A DNA stretch of 64,000 nt from Pseudomonas sp. PDM18 (GTDB lineage Bacteria; Pseudomonadota; Gammaproteobacteria; Pseudomonadales; Pseudomonadaceae). This document shows positions 16,386 through 24,790 of the stretch, in pieces. The stretch lies in the NCBI RefSeq assembly GCF_014852585.1, contig NZ_JACVBX010000010.1, positions 124,001 through 188,000 on the forward strand. The letters run 5' to 3'. The notes under the pieces are model-generated. The model was not told where the DNA came from. It saw only the letters and a list, made by a program, of their open reading frames with translations, and ran no database searches. The number at the start of each line of letters is the position of its first letter. Position 1 is the first letter of the stretch. The translations under genes were made by a program, and so were the position numbers.

Positions 16386-16973
16386 TCAGGTTGGCGTACG
16401 GTCGACCCACTTGGGCGCGGCCAGGGGCTTCCAGGCGGCCAGGGCGCTGACCAGCTCGGCGGGCGAGGCGGCGCGTTGCAGCATGTCGCGGTGCGGCTGG
16501 CGCACGAAGCGCTCCTGCACCAGATGGTCGAGGAAGGTCAGCAGCGGATCGAAGAAGCCGTTCACTTCCAGCAGGCCCAGCGGCTTGGCGTGGTAGCCCA
16601 GCTGGCCCCAGGTCCAGACCTCGAACAGTTCTTCCAGGGTGCCCAGGCCGCCCGGCAGGGCGATGAAGGCGTCGCTCAGTTCGGCCATGCGGGCCTTGCG
16701 TGCGTGCATGCCGTCCACCACTTCCAGGCGCGTCAGGCCGCTGTGGCCGACTTCGGCATCTTTCAGGCTCTGCGGGATGATGCCGATGACTTCGCCGCCA
16801 GCGGCCAAAGCGGCATTGGCGACCATGCCCATCAGGCCCACGGCGCCGCCGCCGTAGACCAACTGGATGCCGTTCTCGGCGAGGTGGCGGCCGAGGGCTT
16901 CGGCGGCTTCCTGGTAGATCGGGGTAGCGCCGGGGCTGGCGCCGCAGAATACGCAGATGGAACGCAAGGTCAT
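16386..16973 (-). CDS. LOG family cytokinin riboside 5'-monophosphate phosphoribohydrolase
   Basis: The 195-residue protein has the Rossmann-type LOG fold, with the signature [16 protein letters not shown] near residue 110 and [10 protein letters not shown] near residue 40. LOG enzymes cleave nucleoside 5'-monophosphates at the N-glycosidic bond, releasing the base; many bacterial members act on AMP. The start at [15 protein letters not shown] fits the family. It is monocistronic on the minus strand, with its start facing the azurin upstream region, an arrangement remembered from P. aeruginosa. Confidence 0.9.
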   Translation of the reverse strand: MTLRSICVFCGASPGATPIYQEAAEALGRHLAENGIQLVYGGGAVGLMGMVANAALAAGGEVIGIIPQSLKDAEVGHSGLTRLEVVDGMHARKARMAELSDAFIALPGGLGTLEELFEVWTWGQLGYHAKPLGLLEVNGFFDPLLTFLDHLVQERFVRQPHRDMLQRAASPAELVSALAAWKPLAAPKWVDRTPT

Positions 16974-17036
16974 GGAACTGTCCTCTTTCAGCAGGCCGTC
17001 AGGTTACCGGCTGCGAGGAAAGCGACCAAGCCGAAT

Positions 17037-17132
17037 TCAGTTGTCCTGGCAGCCGCCGGCGGAGGCACCGAGTGCGTAGCAGGCGAGCAGGTTCTGTAGC
17101 AGCGGGCTTTGTAACAGCGCAAGACGGTGCAT
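17037..17132 (-). CDS. Possible 31-residue peptide
   Basis: A short frame, MHRLALLQSPLLQNLLACYALG and nine further residues including GGCQDN, begins 13 bases after a GGAG. It has a hydrophobic middle with one cysteine and could be a tiny lipoprotein-like or membrane peptide. Length and composition alone cannot separate it from chance. It lies in the 368-base gap between LOG and azurin, upstream of LOG on the same strand. Confidence 0.25.
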   Translation of the reverse strand: MHRLALLQSPLLQNLLACYALGASAGGCQDN

Positions 17133-17256
17133 GGGTGCGAGCTCCTGTGGGGCCGGGGGATGACGTCTATGCTAGGCGGAGTGCGCTGTTCTGCCTCGTT
17201 GATCCTGCTGATCGACCTGATAGACAGTTCGGTGCTTGGCACGTGGCCGACGGCCA

Positions 17257-17270
17257 TTGATGCAGATCAG
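17257..17270 (+). promoter_or_regulatory. Anr/Dnr-type box upstream of azurin
   Basis: TTGATGCAGATCAG matches the Anr/FNR consensus TTGAT-N4-ATCAA at nine of ten fixed positions. It lies 72 bases before the azurin start. Anr control of azurin under oxygen limitation is established in P. aeruginosa, so this is the probable activator site. Confidence 0.75.
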
Positions 17271-17341
17271 GGGAACCCCGATCACGTTCGGGCAGTCTTC
17301 CCCTTCAGGATTCTCCGCCCAACCTGCCTAGGAGGCATGTC

Positions 17342-17788
17342 ATGTTCCGTAAACTCGCCGCTGTATCCCTGCTTGGCCTGTTCAGTGCCCCGCTGCTGGC
17401 CGCCGAATGCTCCGTGGACATCCAGGGCAACGACCAGATGCAGTTCAGCACCAACGCCATCAGCGTCGACAAGAGCTGCAAGACCTTCACTGTGAACCTG
17501 TCCCACCCGGGCAGCCTGCCGAAGAACGTAATGGGTCATAACTGGGTCCTGACCACCGCCGCTGACATGCAGGGCGTGGTGACGGACGGCATGGCCGCTG
17601 GTCTGGACAAGAACTACGTGAAAGAAGGTGACACCCGCGTGATCGCCCACACCAAGATCATCGGCTCCGGCGAGAAGGATTCGGTGACCTTTGATGTGTC
17701 CAAGCTGAAGGCTGGCGATGAGTACGCCTTCTTCTGCTCCTTCCCGGGCCACTCGGCCATGATGAAGGGCACCCTGGCGGTGAAGTGA
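17342..17788 (+). CDS. azu: Azurin, periplasmic type I copper protein
   Basis: The 148-residue precursor has a 20-residue signal peptide ([20 protein letters not shown]) and matures to [11 protein letters not shown], 128 residues like P. aeruginosa azurin. The copper site is complete: Gly-His in MGHNW, then Cys, His and Met in [14 protein letters not shown]. The Cys3/Cys26 disulfide pair is present (ECSV and KSCKTF). It carries electrons in the periplasm between cytochromes and denitrification or stress enzymes. AGGAGG precedes the ATG, an Anr-type box lies upstream and a strong terminator follows, so the gene is monocistronic. Confidence 0.98.
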   Translation: MFRKLAAVSLLGLFSAPLLAAECSVDIQGNDQMQFSTNAISVDKSCKTFTVNLSHPGSLPKNVMGHNWVLTTAADMQGVVTDGMAAGLDKNYVKEGDTRVIAHTKIIGSGEKDSVTFDVSKLKAGDEYAFFCSFPGHSAMMKGTLAVK

Positions 17789-17820
17789 TCCGGCTTTCTT
17801 CGAAAATTGGCTGATCGAGA

Positions 17821-17848
17821 AAGCCCGACCCTTGGTCGGGCTTTTTAT
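17821..17848 (+). terminator. Rho-independent terminator of azurin
   Basis: AAGCCCGACC pairs perfectly with GGTCGGGCTT around a CTT loop and runs into CTTTTTATTT, starting 32 bases after the azurin stop. Confidence 0.92.
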
Positions 17849-17913
17849 TTCACGGTTTTTATTTCATAAATCGGAGTCAGGTGCTGCGTGGTTGAAAACG
17901 TAAGGGGGGATGC

Positions 17914-18540
17914 ATGTACCACGGTGAACGCTTCAACGCCTGGACCCACCTGATCGGCGCTGTACTGGCGCTGGTGGGCGGCATCTGGCTGCTGGTGGCC
18001 ACCAGCCTGGTGGGCGAGCCGCTGCGCATCGTCAGCGTGGCGGTGTATGGCACGACGCTGACCATGCTCTACAGCATTTCGACGCTCTACCACAGCGTGC
18101 GGGGGCGGGCGAAGGTCATCCTGCGCAAGCTCGATCACCTGTCGATCTACCTGCTGATCGCCGGGAGCTACACGCCGTTCTGCCTGGTGACGCTGAAAGG
18201 GCCCTGGGGCTGGACGCTGTTCGGCATCGTCTGGTCGATGGCGGTGATTGGCATGCTGCAGGAGATCAAGCCGCGCTCCGAGGCGCGGGTGCTGTCGATC
18301 ATTATCTACGCGGTGATGGGCTGGATCGTGCTGATCGCGGTCGGCCCGCTGTACCGCGCGCTGGGCGGAGCGGGGTTCGCCTGGCTGGTGGGCGGCGGGG
18401 CTTGCTACACCATCGGCATCATCTTCTTCGCCTACGACAGCCGCTTCCGCCACTGGCACGGCATTTGGCATTTGTTCGTGATCGCCGGCAGCCTGCTGCA
18501 CTTCATCGCCATCTGGCGCTACGTCATTCCCCAGCACTGA
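17914..18540 (+). CDS. trhA: TrhA/hemolysin III family integral membrane protein
   Basis: The 208-residue protein begins MYHGERFNAWTHLIGAVLAL, the conserved N-terminus of the hemolysin III / PAQR-like family, and has seven predicted membrane helices. The metal-binding pattern of this superfamily is visible: Ser and His in STLYHSVRG, Asp in KLDHLSIY, and two His in HWHGIWHLFV. E. coli TrhA is reported to influence membrane energetics; hemolysis is not its normal role. GGGGGA precedes the ATG. It is monocistronic and converges with nadE across a strong hairpin. Confidence 0.88.
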   Translation: MYHGERFNAWTHLIGAVLALVGGIWLLVATSLVGEPLRIVSVAVYGTTLTMLYSISTLYHSVRGRAKVILRKLDHLSIYLLIAGSYTPFCLVTLKGPWGWTLFGIVWSMAVIGMLQEIKPRSEARVLSIIIYAVMGWIVLIAVGPLYRALGGAGFAWLVGGGACYTIGIIFFAYDSRFRHWHGIWHLFVIAGSLLHFIAIWRYVIPQH

Positions 18541-18547
18541 ATCCTTG

Positions 18548-18583
18548 AGCCGTTGACGCGGGACTGCTTCCGCGCCAACGGCT
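18548..18583. terminator. Bidirectional hairpin between trhA and nadE
   Basis: AGCCGTTG-A-CGCGG pairs with CCGCG-C-CAACGGCT, a 13-pair stem with one mismatch, in the 52 bases between the convergent stops of trhA and nadE. There is no clear U-tract on either side. Confidence 0.6.
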
Positions 18584-18592
18584 GCCGTTCGC

Positions 18593-19420
18593 TTACGGCG
18601 CGGTGGGCAGTGCGCGCTTGTGGCGGGTCTTCTCGAAGGTGCGAACGATGATGTCGAAGGCCTCCTGGCCGACGTCCTGGCCGTGCAGGAAGGCATCGAT
18701 TTCCTTGTAGGTCACGCCGTGGGCGTGCTCGTCCGGCTTGCCGGGGGCGAGGTCTTCGAGGTCGGCGGTCGGCACTTTCTCCACCAGATGCTCCGGCGCG
18801 CCGAGGCTGCGGGCAATGCTGCGCACCTGGTTCTTCACCAGGCCGGTGAGCGGGGCGAGGTCGCAGGCACCGTCGCCGAACTTGGTGAAGAAGCCCATCA
18901 CCGCCTCGGCGGCGTGGTCGGTGCCGACCACCAGGCCGGCACGGGCGTTGGCGATGGTGTACTGGGCGACCATGCGCACACGCGCCTTGGTGTTGCCCAG
19001 GGCGAAGTCGCGGGTGGCCGGGGCCAGGTCTTCCAGCGCCTGGGTCTCGGCGGCCAGCGCTTGTACGGCCGGGCCGATGTTTACGGTGTGGCGCTCGTCG
19101 GGGGCGATGACGTCCACCGAGTCCTGGGCGTCCTGCTCGTCGCCCTGCACGTTGTACGGCAGGCGTACGGCGAGGAAGCGGTAGTCCTGGTTGCCGGTCT
19201 CGGCGCGCAGGCCTTCCACGGCCCGCTGGCATAGCATGCCGGCGGTGAGCGAGTCGACGCCGCCGCTGATACCCAGCACCAGGGTCTTCATCCCCGAACC
19301 CTTAAGGCAGTCCTGGATGAAGCGCACGCGCCGCTGGATCTCGGCCTGCAGCTCGGCGTCGGACTGGAAGGGTGGCTGCACGTTGAGTTCTCTGGCGATG
19401 GCGGCCTGTGTGTCTTTCAT
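18593..19420 (-). CDS. nadE: NH3-dependent NAD synthetase
   Basis: The 275-residue protein starts [19 protein letters not shown], preceded by a GGAG site, and has the length of the short, glutaminase-free NadE. The ATP-pyrophosphatase loop SGGVDS is at residues 52-57, and [28 protein letters not shown] forms the deamido-NAD site. It converts nicotinate adenine dinucleotide to NAD using ammonia and ATP in the cytoplasm. It is last in the pncA-pncB-nadE operon, 32 bases after pncB, and together they recycle nicotinamide to NAD. Longer frames extending upstream are out-of-frame readings of pncB. Confidence 0.96.
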   Translation of the reverse strand: MKDTQAAIARELNVQPPFQSDAELQAEIQRRVRFIQDCLKGSGMKTLVLGISGGVDSLTAGMLCQRAVEGLRAETGNQDYRFLAVRLPYNVQGDEQDAQDSVDVIAPDERHTVNIGPAVQALAAETQALEDLAPATRDFALGNTKARVRMVAQYTIANARAGLVVGTDHAAEAVMGFFTKFGDGACDLAPLTGLVKNQVRSIARSLGAPEHLVEKVPTADLEDLAPGKPDEHAHGVTYKEIDAFLHGQDVGQEAFDIIVRTFEKTRHKRALPTAP

Positions 19421-19452
19421 CTGGAGGGCTCCTGTGGAAAGCGGAAAAAGGG

Positions 19453-20652
19453 TTACACCGGCACCTTGAAGACGTGGCGCAGGTAGGCGACGAAGTTCTC
19501 GTCGCGGCATTGGGTCTTGCCCGGCGTGTCGGAAATCTTCGCCACGGGGTGGCCGTTGCAGGCCGTCATCTTGATCACGATGTTCATCGGTTCCACACCG
19601 GGAATGTCGCAGGTCAGGTTGGTGCCGATACCGAAGCTGGTGTTGATCTTGCCACGCAATGCGCGGAAGAGCTGCAACGCCTTGGGCATATCGAGGCCGT
19701 CGGAGAACACCAGGGTCTTGGTCATCGGGTCGATGCCCAGGCGGCGGTAGTGGGCGATGGCCTTTTCGGCCCAGACCAGCGGGTCGCCCGAGTCGTGGCG
19801 CAGGCCATCGAAGAGCTTGGCGAAGTACAGGTCGAAGTCGCCCAGGAAGGCGTCCATGGTAATGCAGTCGGTCAGCGCGATGCCCAACTGGCCACGGTAC
19901 TCGCGTACCCAGCAGTCCAGCGCGGCGATCTGGCTGTCGATCAGCCGCGGGCCGAGTTGCTGGTGCGCCATCAGCCATTCGTGGGCCATAGTGCCGATGG
20001 GCTTCACGTCGAACTCGCGGGCCAGGTGTACGTTGCTGGTGCCGACGAAGCGGCCGGGGAAGTCGCGCTTGAGGATGTGCACGACTTCTTCCTGGGTGCG
20101 GTAGGAGAAGCGCCGGCGGGTACCGAAATCGGCGACCTGGAATTCCTTCAGCTCCTCCGCGCTGGCGTTGCCGGCGAGCCAGTCGAGCTTGCGATAGAGC
20201 TGCTCGCCGACCTGCTCCAGCACCACCTCGCGGTAGCGATAGCGGTTGCGCACCTCGCTGACGATGGCCAGCAGCGGCACCTCGAAGAGGATCACGTGCA
20301 GCCATGGCCCGCGCAGGCGGATGGCCAACTGGCCGTCCTCGATGCTGGTGTGCACGTAGCGCAGGTTGAAGCGGAACAGGCTGAGGAAGCGGATGAAATC
20401 CGGCTTGATGAACGGGATGCGTTCGAGGAAGGCCAACTGGTCCGGCGTGGCTTCCAGCTCGGCCAGGCGCTCGATCTGGTAGCGGATTTCCGCCAGGTAC
20501 GGGCGCAGGTCTTCTGCGTTGCGGCAGCGGAATTCCCACTCTACTTCGGCGTTGGGGTAGTTGTGCAGCACAGCCTGCATCATCGTCAGCTTGTAGAAGT
20601 CGGTGTCCAGCAGGTTCTGCACGATGCTGTCGGCAAACACGCTCTCGGCCAT
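19453..20652 (-). CDS. pncB: Nicotinate phosphoribosyltransferase
   Basis: The 399-residue enzyme starts [24 protein letters not shown], the usual PncB opening. The [11 protein letters not shown] segment carries the His that is transiently phosphorylated in this family, and [19 protein letters not shown] and [11 protein letters not shown] are the phosphoribose-binding blocks. It makes nicotinate mononucleotide from nicotinate and PRPP in the cytoplasm. The start codon is two bases after the pncA stop, so the two genes are coupled. It is probably repressed by NrtR when NAD metabolites are plentiful, since nrtR is divergent from the operon. Confidence 0.96.
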   Translation of the reverse strand: MAESVFADSIVQNLLDTDFYKLTMMQAVLHNYPNAEVEWEFRCRNAEDLRPYLAEIRYQIERLAELEATPDQLAFLERIPFIKPDFIRFLSLFRFNLRYVHTSIEDGQLAIRLRGPWLHVILFEVPLLAIVSEVRNRYRYREVVLEQVGEQLYRKLDWLAGNASAEELKEFQVADFGTRRRFSYRTQEEVVHILKRDFPGRFVGTSNVHLAREFDVKPIGTMAHEWLMAHQQLGPRLIDSQIAALDCWVREYRGQLGIALTDCITMDAFLGDFDLYFAKLFDGLRHDSGDPLVWAEKAIAHYRRLGIDPMTKTLVFSDGLDMPKALQLFRALRGKINTSFGIGTNLTCDIPGVEPMNIVIKMTACNGHPVAKISDTPGKTQCRDENFVAYLRHVFKVPV

Positions 20653-20654
20653 GA

Positions 20655-21302
20655 TCAATTCTCCCTGATGCCCATGAGGGCCTCGTCCAGTTCGTTCTCG
20701 TCCGCGCAGAGCAGAATCCCGGCGCTGCGCATTTCGGCACAGGCGATCTTCGCGGTTTCCTCCGCAATGGCGCGGCAGGCCGGCAGGTACAGCAGCACCT
20801 GGAAGCCGGCACGGCGCAGCTGCAGAGCGGTGGTCTTCACGCAGTAGTCCAGCGCCAGGCCGCCCACCAGTACATGGCTGACAGCGTTCTGCCGCAGGTA
20901 TTCGATCACACCGGTGCTGCGCCGTTCCGCCAGGTCGTGGTAGCACGCACCGTAGGGGTGCAGGTCCGGCTCCACGCCCTTCCAGATGAAGAAGTCGTAG
21001 TCCATCGGCTTGGGCAGCTCGTCCAGCAATTCGAAGCCCTGCGTGCCCGGCACGCAGTGGCTGACCCAGGTGAGGTTGGCGTTGGGCAGGGCGAGCGGTT
21101 GCAGCATCTGTGCCGGCTCGCTCACTACCCAGGGCGCTTGCGGGCTGTGGGCGTCCTTGCTGCCCAGGCGCAGGCTGGCGCGTTCGGCCATCAGGTTGAG
21201 GGCGCCGCCGATGGCGTCACCGCCGGGCACCGGTAGCTCGTTGGGGCAGAGCGGGGTGAAGCTCTTCTGGGCGTCTACATCGAAGCTGGCGATCAGGTTC
21301 AT
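20655..21302 (-). CDS. pncA: Nicotinamidase
   Basis: The 215-residue isochorismatase-fold hydrolase begins [17 protein letters not shown], with catalytic Asp at residue 10. The metal-site DxH motif is SKDAHSP near residue 50, the catalytic Lys is in [10 protein letters not shown], and the nucleophilic Cys is in [12 protein letters not shown]. It hydrolyses nicotinamide to nicotinate and ammonia. It is the first gene of the NAD-salvage operon, divergent from nrtR, with an intergenic region containing repeated putative operator sequences. Confidence 0.94.
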   Translation of the reverse strand: MNLIASFDVDAQKSFTPLCPNELPVPGGDAIGGALNLMAERASLRLGSKDAHSPQAPWVVSEPAQMLQPLALPNANLTWVSHCVPGTQGFELLDELPKPMDYDFFIWKGVEPDLHPYGACYHDLAERRSTGVIEYLRQNAVSHVLVGGLALDYCVKTTALQLRRAGFQVLLYLPACRAIAEETAKIACAEMRSAGILLCADENELDEALMGIREN

Positions 21303-21346
21303 GGAAGCCTCCGCTTGACCGTTTGTGGCCTGTCGTGGCTACATAA

Positions 21347-21430
21347 TTCACGACATGAAATAAGTCGTCAAGCAGAAAGATAAAAATACTCGGAGGTGGA
21401 AGATGCTTTCTGTACATGGTGAAATAAGTC
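21347..21430. promoter_or_regulatory. Putative NrtR operators between pncA and nrtR
   Basis: The 11-mer TGAAATAAGTC occurs twice in the divergent region, at 21356-21366 and 21420-21430. The first copy lies inside an inverted repeat, ACGAC-N9-GTCGT at 21350-21368, which extends to TT/AA at 21347 and 21371. Autoregulation and control of NAD genes by NrtR are established for the family; the sequence match here is my inference. Confidence 0.5.
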
Positions 21431-21469
21431 TCAGGCTTCTTCCTGCGAGGAAGCATTTGAGGAGCATCG

Positions 21470-22162
21470 ATGAGTACCGCTGAAGTGCTGGCCACCGTGG
21501 ATATCGTGGCGCTGCGCCTGAATCCCGAGCACGGATTGGAGCTGCTGTTGATCCGCCGCACCCAGGCGCCGTTCGAGGGTCAATGGGCGCTGCCCGGCGT
21601 GCTGATCAACGGCCGCTGTGCCGACCATGGCCTGGATGATGCCGCCCTGCGCGCCCTGCGCGAAAAGGCGCGGGTGAAGCCGGCGTACATGGAGCAGGTG
21701 GCGACTGTGGGCAATGCGGTACGCGACCCGCGTGGCTGGTCGCTTAGCGTGTTCTATTTGGTGCTGGTGGCGCCGGACACTGAGTTGGCCGCCGACGACC
21801 TGGACTTCGTGCCACTGGATGCCGTGCGCAGTGAGCGCTTTGCCTTGCCTTTCGACCACACCCAACTGGTGCAGCAGGCCTGTGAGCGGCTGGCTGGCAA
21901 GTCGGTGTACAGCGCGTTGCCGCTGCACCTGCTGCCGGAGCGCTTCACCGTGGCTGAGGCGCTGAAGGCCTTCGAGTGGTCCATCGGTGAGGAAATCCAG
22001 CATTCCAGCCTGCGCGGTCGGCTGGAGCGGATGAAGGCGGCAGGTTGGGTGGAAGACACCGGTGAACGCCACCAGCCGCCGATGGGCCGGCCGCAGCATG
22101 TCCTGCGCTTCACGCCGCAGGGGGATGGGGCGTTCGTGTTTGATCGGAGCCTGCTGGTCTGA
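21470..22162 (+). CDS. nrtR: NrtR-type Nudix-related NAD regulator
   Basis: The 230-residue protein joins an N-terminal Nudix-like domain (residues 1-140, DIVALRLN, LLLIRRTQAPFEGQWALPG) to a C-terminal winged-helix region (residues about 150-225, VAEALKAFEWSIGEEIQHSSLRGRLERM). The Nudix box is degenerate: the REUxEE core reads LREKARVKP, as in NrtR regulators that bind ADP-ribose derivatives without hydrolysing them. It is divergent from pncA-pncB-nadE, its expected target. GAGGAGC lies 5 bases before the ATG. It binds DNA in the cytoplasm and probably releases it when NAD breakdown products accumulate. Confidence 0.88.
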   Translation: MSTAEVLATVDIVALRLNPEHGLELLLIRRTQAPFEGQWALPGVLINGRCADHGLDDAALRALREKARVKPAYMEQVATVGNAVRDPRGWSLSVFYLVLVAPDTELAADDLDFVPLDAVRSERFALPFDHTQLVQQACERLAGKSVYSALPLHLLPERFTVAEALKAFEWSIGEEIQHSSLRGRLERMKAAGWVEDTGERHQPPMGRPQHVLRFTPQGDGAFVFDRSLLV

Positions 22163-22172
22163 GCGCTGGGCG

Positions 22173-23066
22173 CTAGCCCTCCATCCGCTCCCCGATCCAC
22201 TCCACGAACGCCCTGACCTTGGGTACCGCCGCCGCATGCTCGGGGTAAGCCAGGTAGTAGCCGCTGCGGCTCTGCAGGCCGTGCTGCCAGGCGATCACCA
22301 GCTTGCCCTCGTTCAGTTCTTCTTCCACCAGGAAGCGCGGCAGCAGCGCCACGCCGCAGCCGGCTTGCGCTGCGCGGATGCACATGTAGAAGGTGTCGAA
22401 GCGCGGCCCGTGGTAGCTGTGCTCGCTGTGCTGGCCGAGGCTGAGGAACCACTCGTGCCAGGCTTCCTGGCGCGTGGCGTTCTGCAGCAGGACCAGGTCC
22501 GCCAGCTGGGTCGGATCGGCCAGCGGCTGCGGCGGCAGGATCGTCGGTGAGCACACCGGCACCATCTCCTCGCCGAACAGCGCCACGCATTCCGCGCCCG
22601 GCAGAGTGGCGGCACCGAAGAAGAACGCGATGTCGCAGCGCGACTGCAGCAGGTCGCCTGGTTCCAGTTCCTGGCGCAGGTCCAGGTGGATGTTCGGGTG
22701 GCGGTGACGCCAGCCGTTCAGCCTTGGGATCAGCCAGCGCGCGCCGAAGGTCGGCGGGGTAGCCACGCGCAGCACCTCTGTCTCGCCGCCGTAGGACAGC
22801 AGGTAGTGGGTGGACATCTCCACCTGCGTGAGGATCTTGCGCACTTCCACCAGGTACAGGTCGCCCGCCGGGGTCAATTGCAGGCGACGGCGCACACGGC
22901 GGAACAGCAGATGCTGGAGCATTTCCTCCAACTGCGCCACCTGCTTGCTGACCGCGCTCTGGGTCAGGTTCAGCTCTTCGGAGGCACGGGTGAAACTCAG
23001 GTGCCGCGCCACCGCTTCGAAGCATTGCAGGGCGGTCATGGACGGCAGGTGGCGTTTGCTCAGCAT
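22173..23066 (-). CDS. LysR family regulator next to amaB/amaA
   Basis: The 297-residue protein has an N-terminal LysR helix-turn-helix (residues 9-66: TALQCFEAVARHLSFTRASEELNLTQSAVSKQVAQLEE) and a periplasmic-binding-like effector domain. It resembles the GcvA/AmpR-like subgroup in its PxxLPxxxALxxFEAxARHLSFT pattern. It is divergent from amaB with 120 bases between starts, the classical LysR arrangement, and a LysR gene adjoins amaAB in P. putida as well. It probably activates the pipecolate genes in response to a lysine-pathway intermediate, but the ligand is unknown. Confidence 0.88.
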   Translation of the reverse strand: MLSKRHLPSMTALQCFEAVARHLSFTRASEELNLTQSAVSKQVAQLEEMLQHLLFRRVRRRLQLTPAGDLYLVEVRKILTQVEMSTHYLLSYGGETEVLRVATPPTFGARWLIPRLNGWRHRHPNIHLDLRQELEPGDLLQSRCDIAFFFGAATLPGAECVALFGEEMVPVCSPTILPPQPLADPTQLADLVLLQNATRQEAWHEWFLSLGQHSEHSYHGPRFDTFYMCIRAAQAGCGVALLPRFLVEEELNEGKLVIAWQHGLQSRSGYYLAYPEHAAAVPKVRAFVEWIGERMEG

Positions 23067-23186
23067 GGCGGGCAGTTCATGAATTTACGGAATGATATGC
23101 ATAGGAAACGTCGTTTGTTGTGCCTCCGCAAGCCGTTTATTACTGCTGGCATTCCGTCAGGTCATCTGAAACGAACTGGAGTCCGC

Positions 23187-24677
23187 ATGATTTCCGCATT
23201 GCTCGAATCCCTCGGCGTCGACGCCCGCCTGGTTACTGGTGGCGATCAGGTTATCCACTCTCCCATCGACGGCAGCCGCCTGGGCGCAGTGCGCCTGGAA
23301 AGCGCCGCCGAGGTGGAGCAGAAGATCGGCCGCGCCGCCCATGCCTTCGACGCCTGGCGCAAGGTGCCGGCGCCGCGCCGTGGCGAACTGGTGCGGCTGT
23401 TCGGCGAGGAGCTGCGGGCGAGCAAGGCGGCGCTCGGCGAGCTGGTGTCCTGGGAGGCCGGCAAGATCACCCAGGAAGGCCTGGGCGAAGTGCAGGAAAT
23501 GATCGACATCTGCGATTTCGCCGTCGGCCTGTCGCGCCAGCTCTACGGCCTGACCATCGCCTCCGAGCGCCCCGGCCATCACATGCGCGAGACCTGGCAT
23601 CCGCTGGGGGTGGTCGGCGTGATCAGCGCCTTCAACTTCCCGGTCGCCGTTTGGTCTTGGAACACCGCGCTGGCGCTGGTCTGCGGCAACTCGGTAGTGT
23701 GGAAACCGTCGGAAAAGACCCCGCTGACTGCTTTGGCCTGCCAGGCGCTGTTCGAGCGCGCACTGAGCAAGTTCGGTGACGCCCCGGCGTATCTCAGCCA
23801 AGTGGTGATCGGCGATCGCAGCGCTGGCGAAACACTGGTGGACGACGTGCGCGTCGCCCTGGTCAGCGCCACCGGCAGCACCCGCATGGGCAGCGAAGTC
23901 GGCCCGCGCGTGGCGGCCCGTTTCGGCCGTAGCATCCTCGAACTGGGCGGCAACAACGCGATGATCCTGTCGCCCAGCGCCGACCTCGACATGGCCGTGC
24001 GCGCCGTGCTGTTCAGCGCCGTCGGCACCGCCGGGCAGCGCTGCACCACCTTGCGCCGGCTGATCGCCCACGAGTCGGTGAAGGACGAGTTCGTCAGCCG
24101 CCTGAAGACCGCTTACGCCAAGGTGCGTATCGGCCATCCGCTGGAGGGCAACCTGGTCGGCCCGCTGATCGACGAGCGCAGCTTCCTGGCCATGCAGGGA
24201 GCACTGGAGCAGGCGCGCGGCGAGGGTGGCGTGGTATTCGGCGGCGAGCGCCAGCTGGCCGACAAATTCCCCGAGGCCTATTACGTGTCGCCGGCCATCG
24301 TCGAGATGCCCGAGCAGAGCGACGTGGTGCGCAGCGAGACTTTCGCGCCGATCCTCTACGTGGTGCCCTACCAGGACTTCAACGATGCGCTGGCGCTGAA
24401 CAACGGCGTGCCCCAGGGCCTGTCGTCGTGCATCTTCACCACCGACCTGCGCGAGGCGGAAGCCTTCATCTCGGCGGTGGGCAGCGACTGCGGCATTGCC
24501 AACGTCAACATCGGCCCCAGTGGCGCGGAGATCGGCGGCGCCTTCGGTGGCGAGAAGGAAACCGGCGGCGGCCGCGAATCCGGCTCCGACGCCTGGAAGG
24601 GCTACATGCGCCGGCAGACCAACACCGTGAACTACTCGCGGGAACTGCCGCTGGCCCAGGGCATAGTCTTCGATTGA
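23187..24677 (+). CDS. amaB: L-piperidine-6-carboxylate / aminoadipate semialdehyde dehydrogenase
   Basis: The 496-residue enzyme of the aldehyde dehydrogenase superfamily starts MISALLESLGVDARLVTGG. It shows NFPVAVWSWNTALALVCGN for cofactor binding, the general-base Glu in LELGGNNA and the catalytic Cys in GTAGQRCTTLRR. These fit the ALDH7 (antiquitin-like) group, which oxidises alpha-aminoadipate semialdehyde to aminoadipate with NAD. With the downstream oxidase gene and the divergent LysR gene it reproduces the P. putida amaB-amaA arrangement for lysine breakdown through pipecolate. Longer frames that extend upstream overlap the LysR gene and lack homology. Confidence 0.88.
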   Translation: MISALLESLGVDARLVTGGDQVIHSPIDGSRLGAVRLESAAEVEQKIGRAAHAFDAWRKVPAPRRGELVRLFGEELRASKAALGELVSWEAGKITQEGLGEVQEMIDICDFAVGLSRQLYGLTIASERPGHHMRETWHPLGVVGVISAFNFPVAVWSWNTALALVCGNSVVWKPSEKTPLTALACQALFERALSKFGDAPAYLSQVVIGDRSAGETLVDDVRVALVSATGSTRMGSEVGPRVAARFGRSILELGGNNAMILSPSADLDMAVRAVLFSAVGTAGQRCTTLRRLIAHESVKDEFVSRLKTAYAKVRIGHPLEGNLVGPLIDERSFLAMQGALEQARGEGGVVFGGERQLADKFPEAYYVSPAIVEMPEQSDVVRSETFAPILYVVPYQDFNDALALNNGVPQGLSSCIFTTDLREAEAFISAVGSDCGIANVNIGPSGAEIGGAFGGEKETGGGRESGSDAWKGYMRRQTNTVNYSRELPLAQGIVFD

Positions 24678-24703
24678 GGCAGAGTTTCCGCGCGCTCAAC
24701 GTA

Positions 24704-24731
24704 GGGCGAATAACCCCTTGCGGTTATCCGC
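24704..24731. repeat. REP-like palindrome between amaB and amaA
   Basis: GGGCGAATAACC and GGTTATCCGC form an imperfect hairpin preceded by CGTA. The same CGTAGGGCG(G/A)ATAACC palindrome occurs at 46701-46734, so it is a dispersed extragenic repeat. Confidence 0.55.
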
Positions 24732-24790
24732 TCTATGAAAAACACGCAGTACAGAATCATTCACAAAGGTTCGCGTAGAAGGATCGCTGG

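Noticed and set aside
18593-20812. A 739-residue fusion of a pncB-like antiframe with NadE
   Set aside because: The upstream part is an out-of-frame reading of pncB. NadE has its own start and ribosome site at 19420, with the normal family length.
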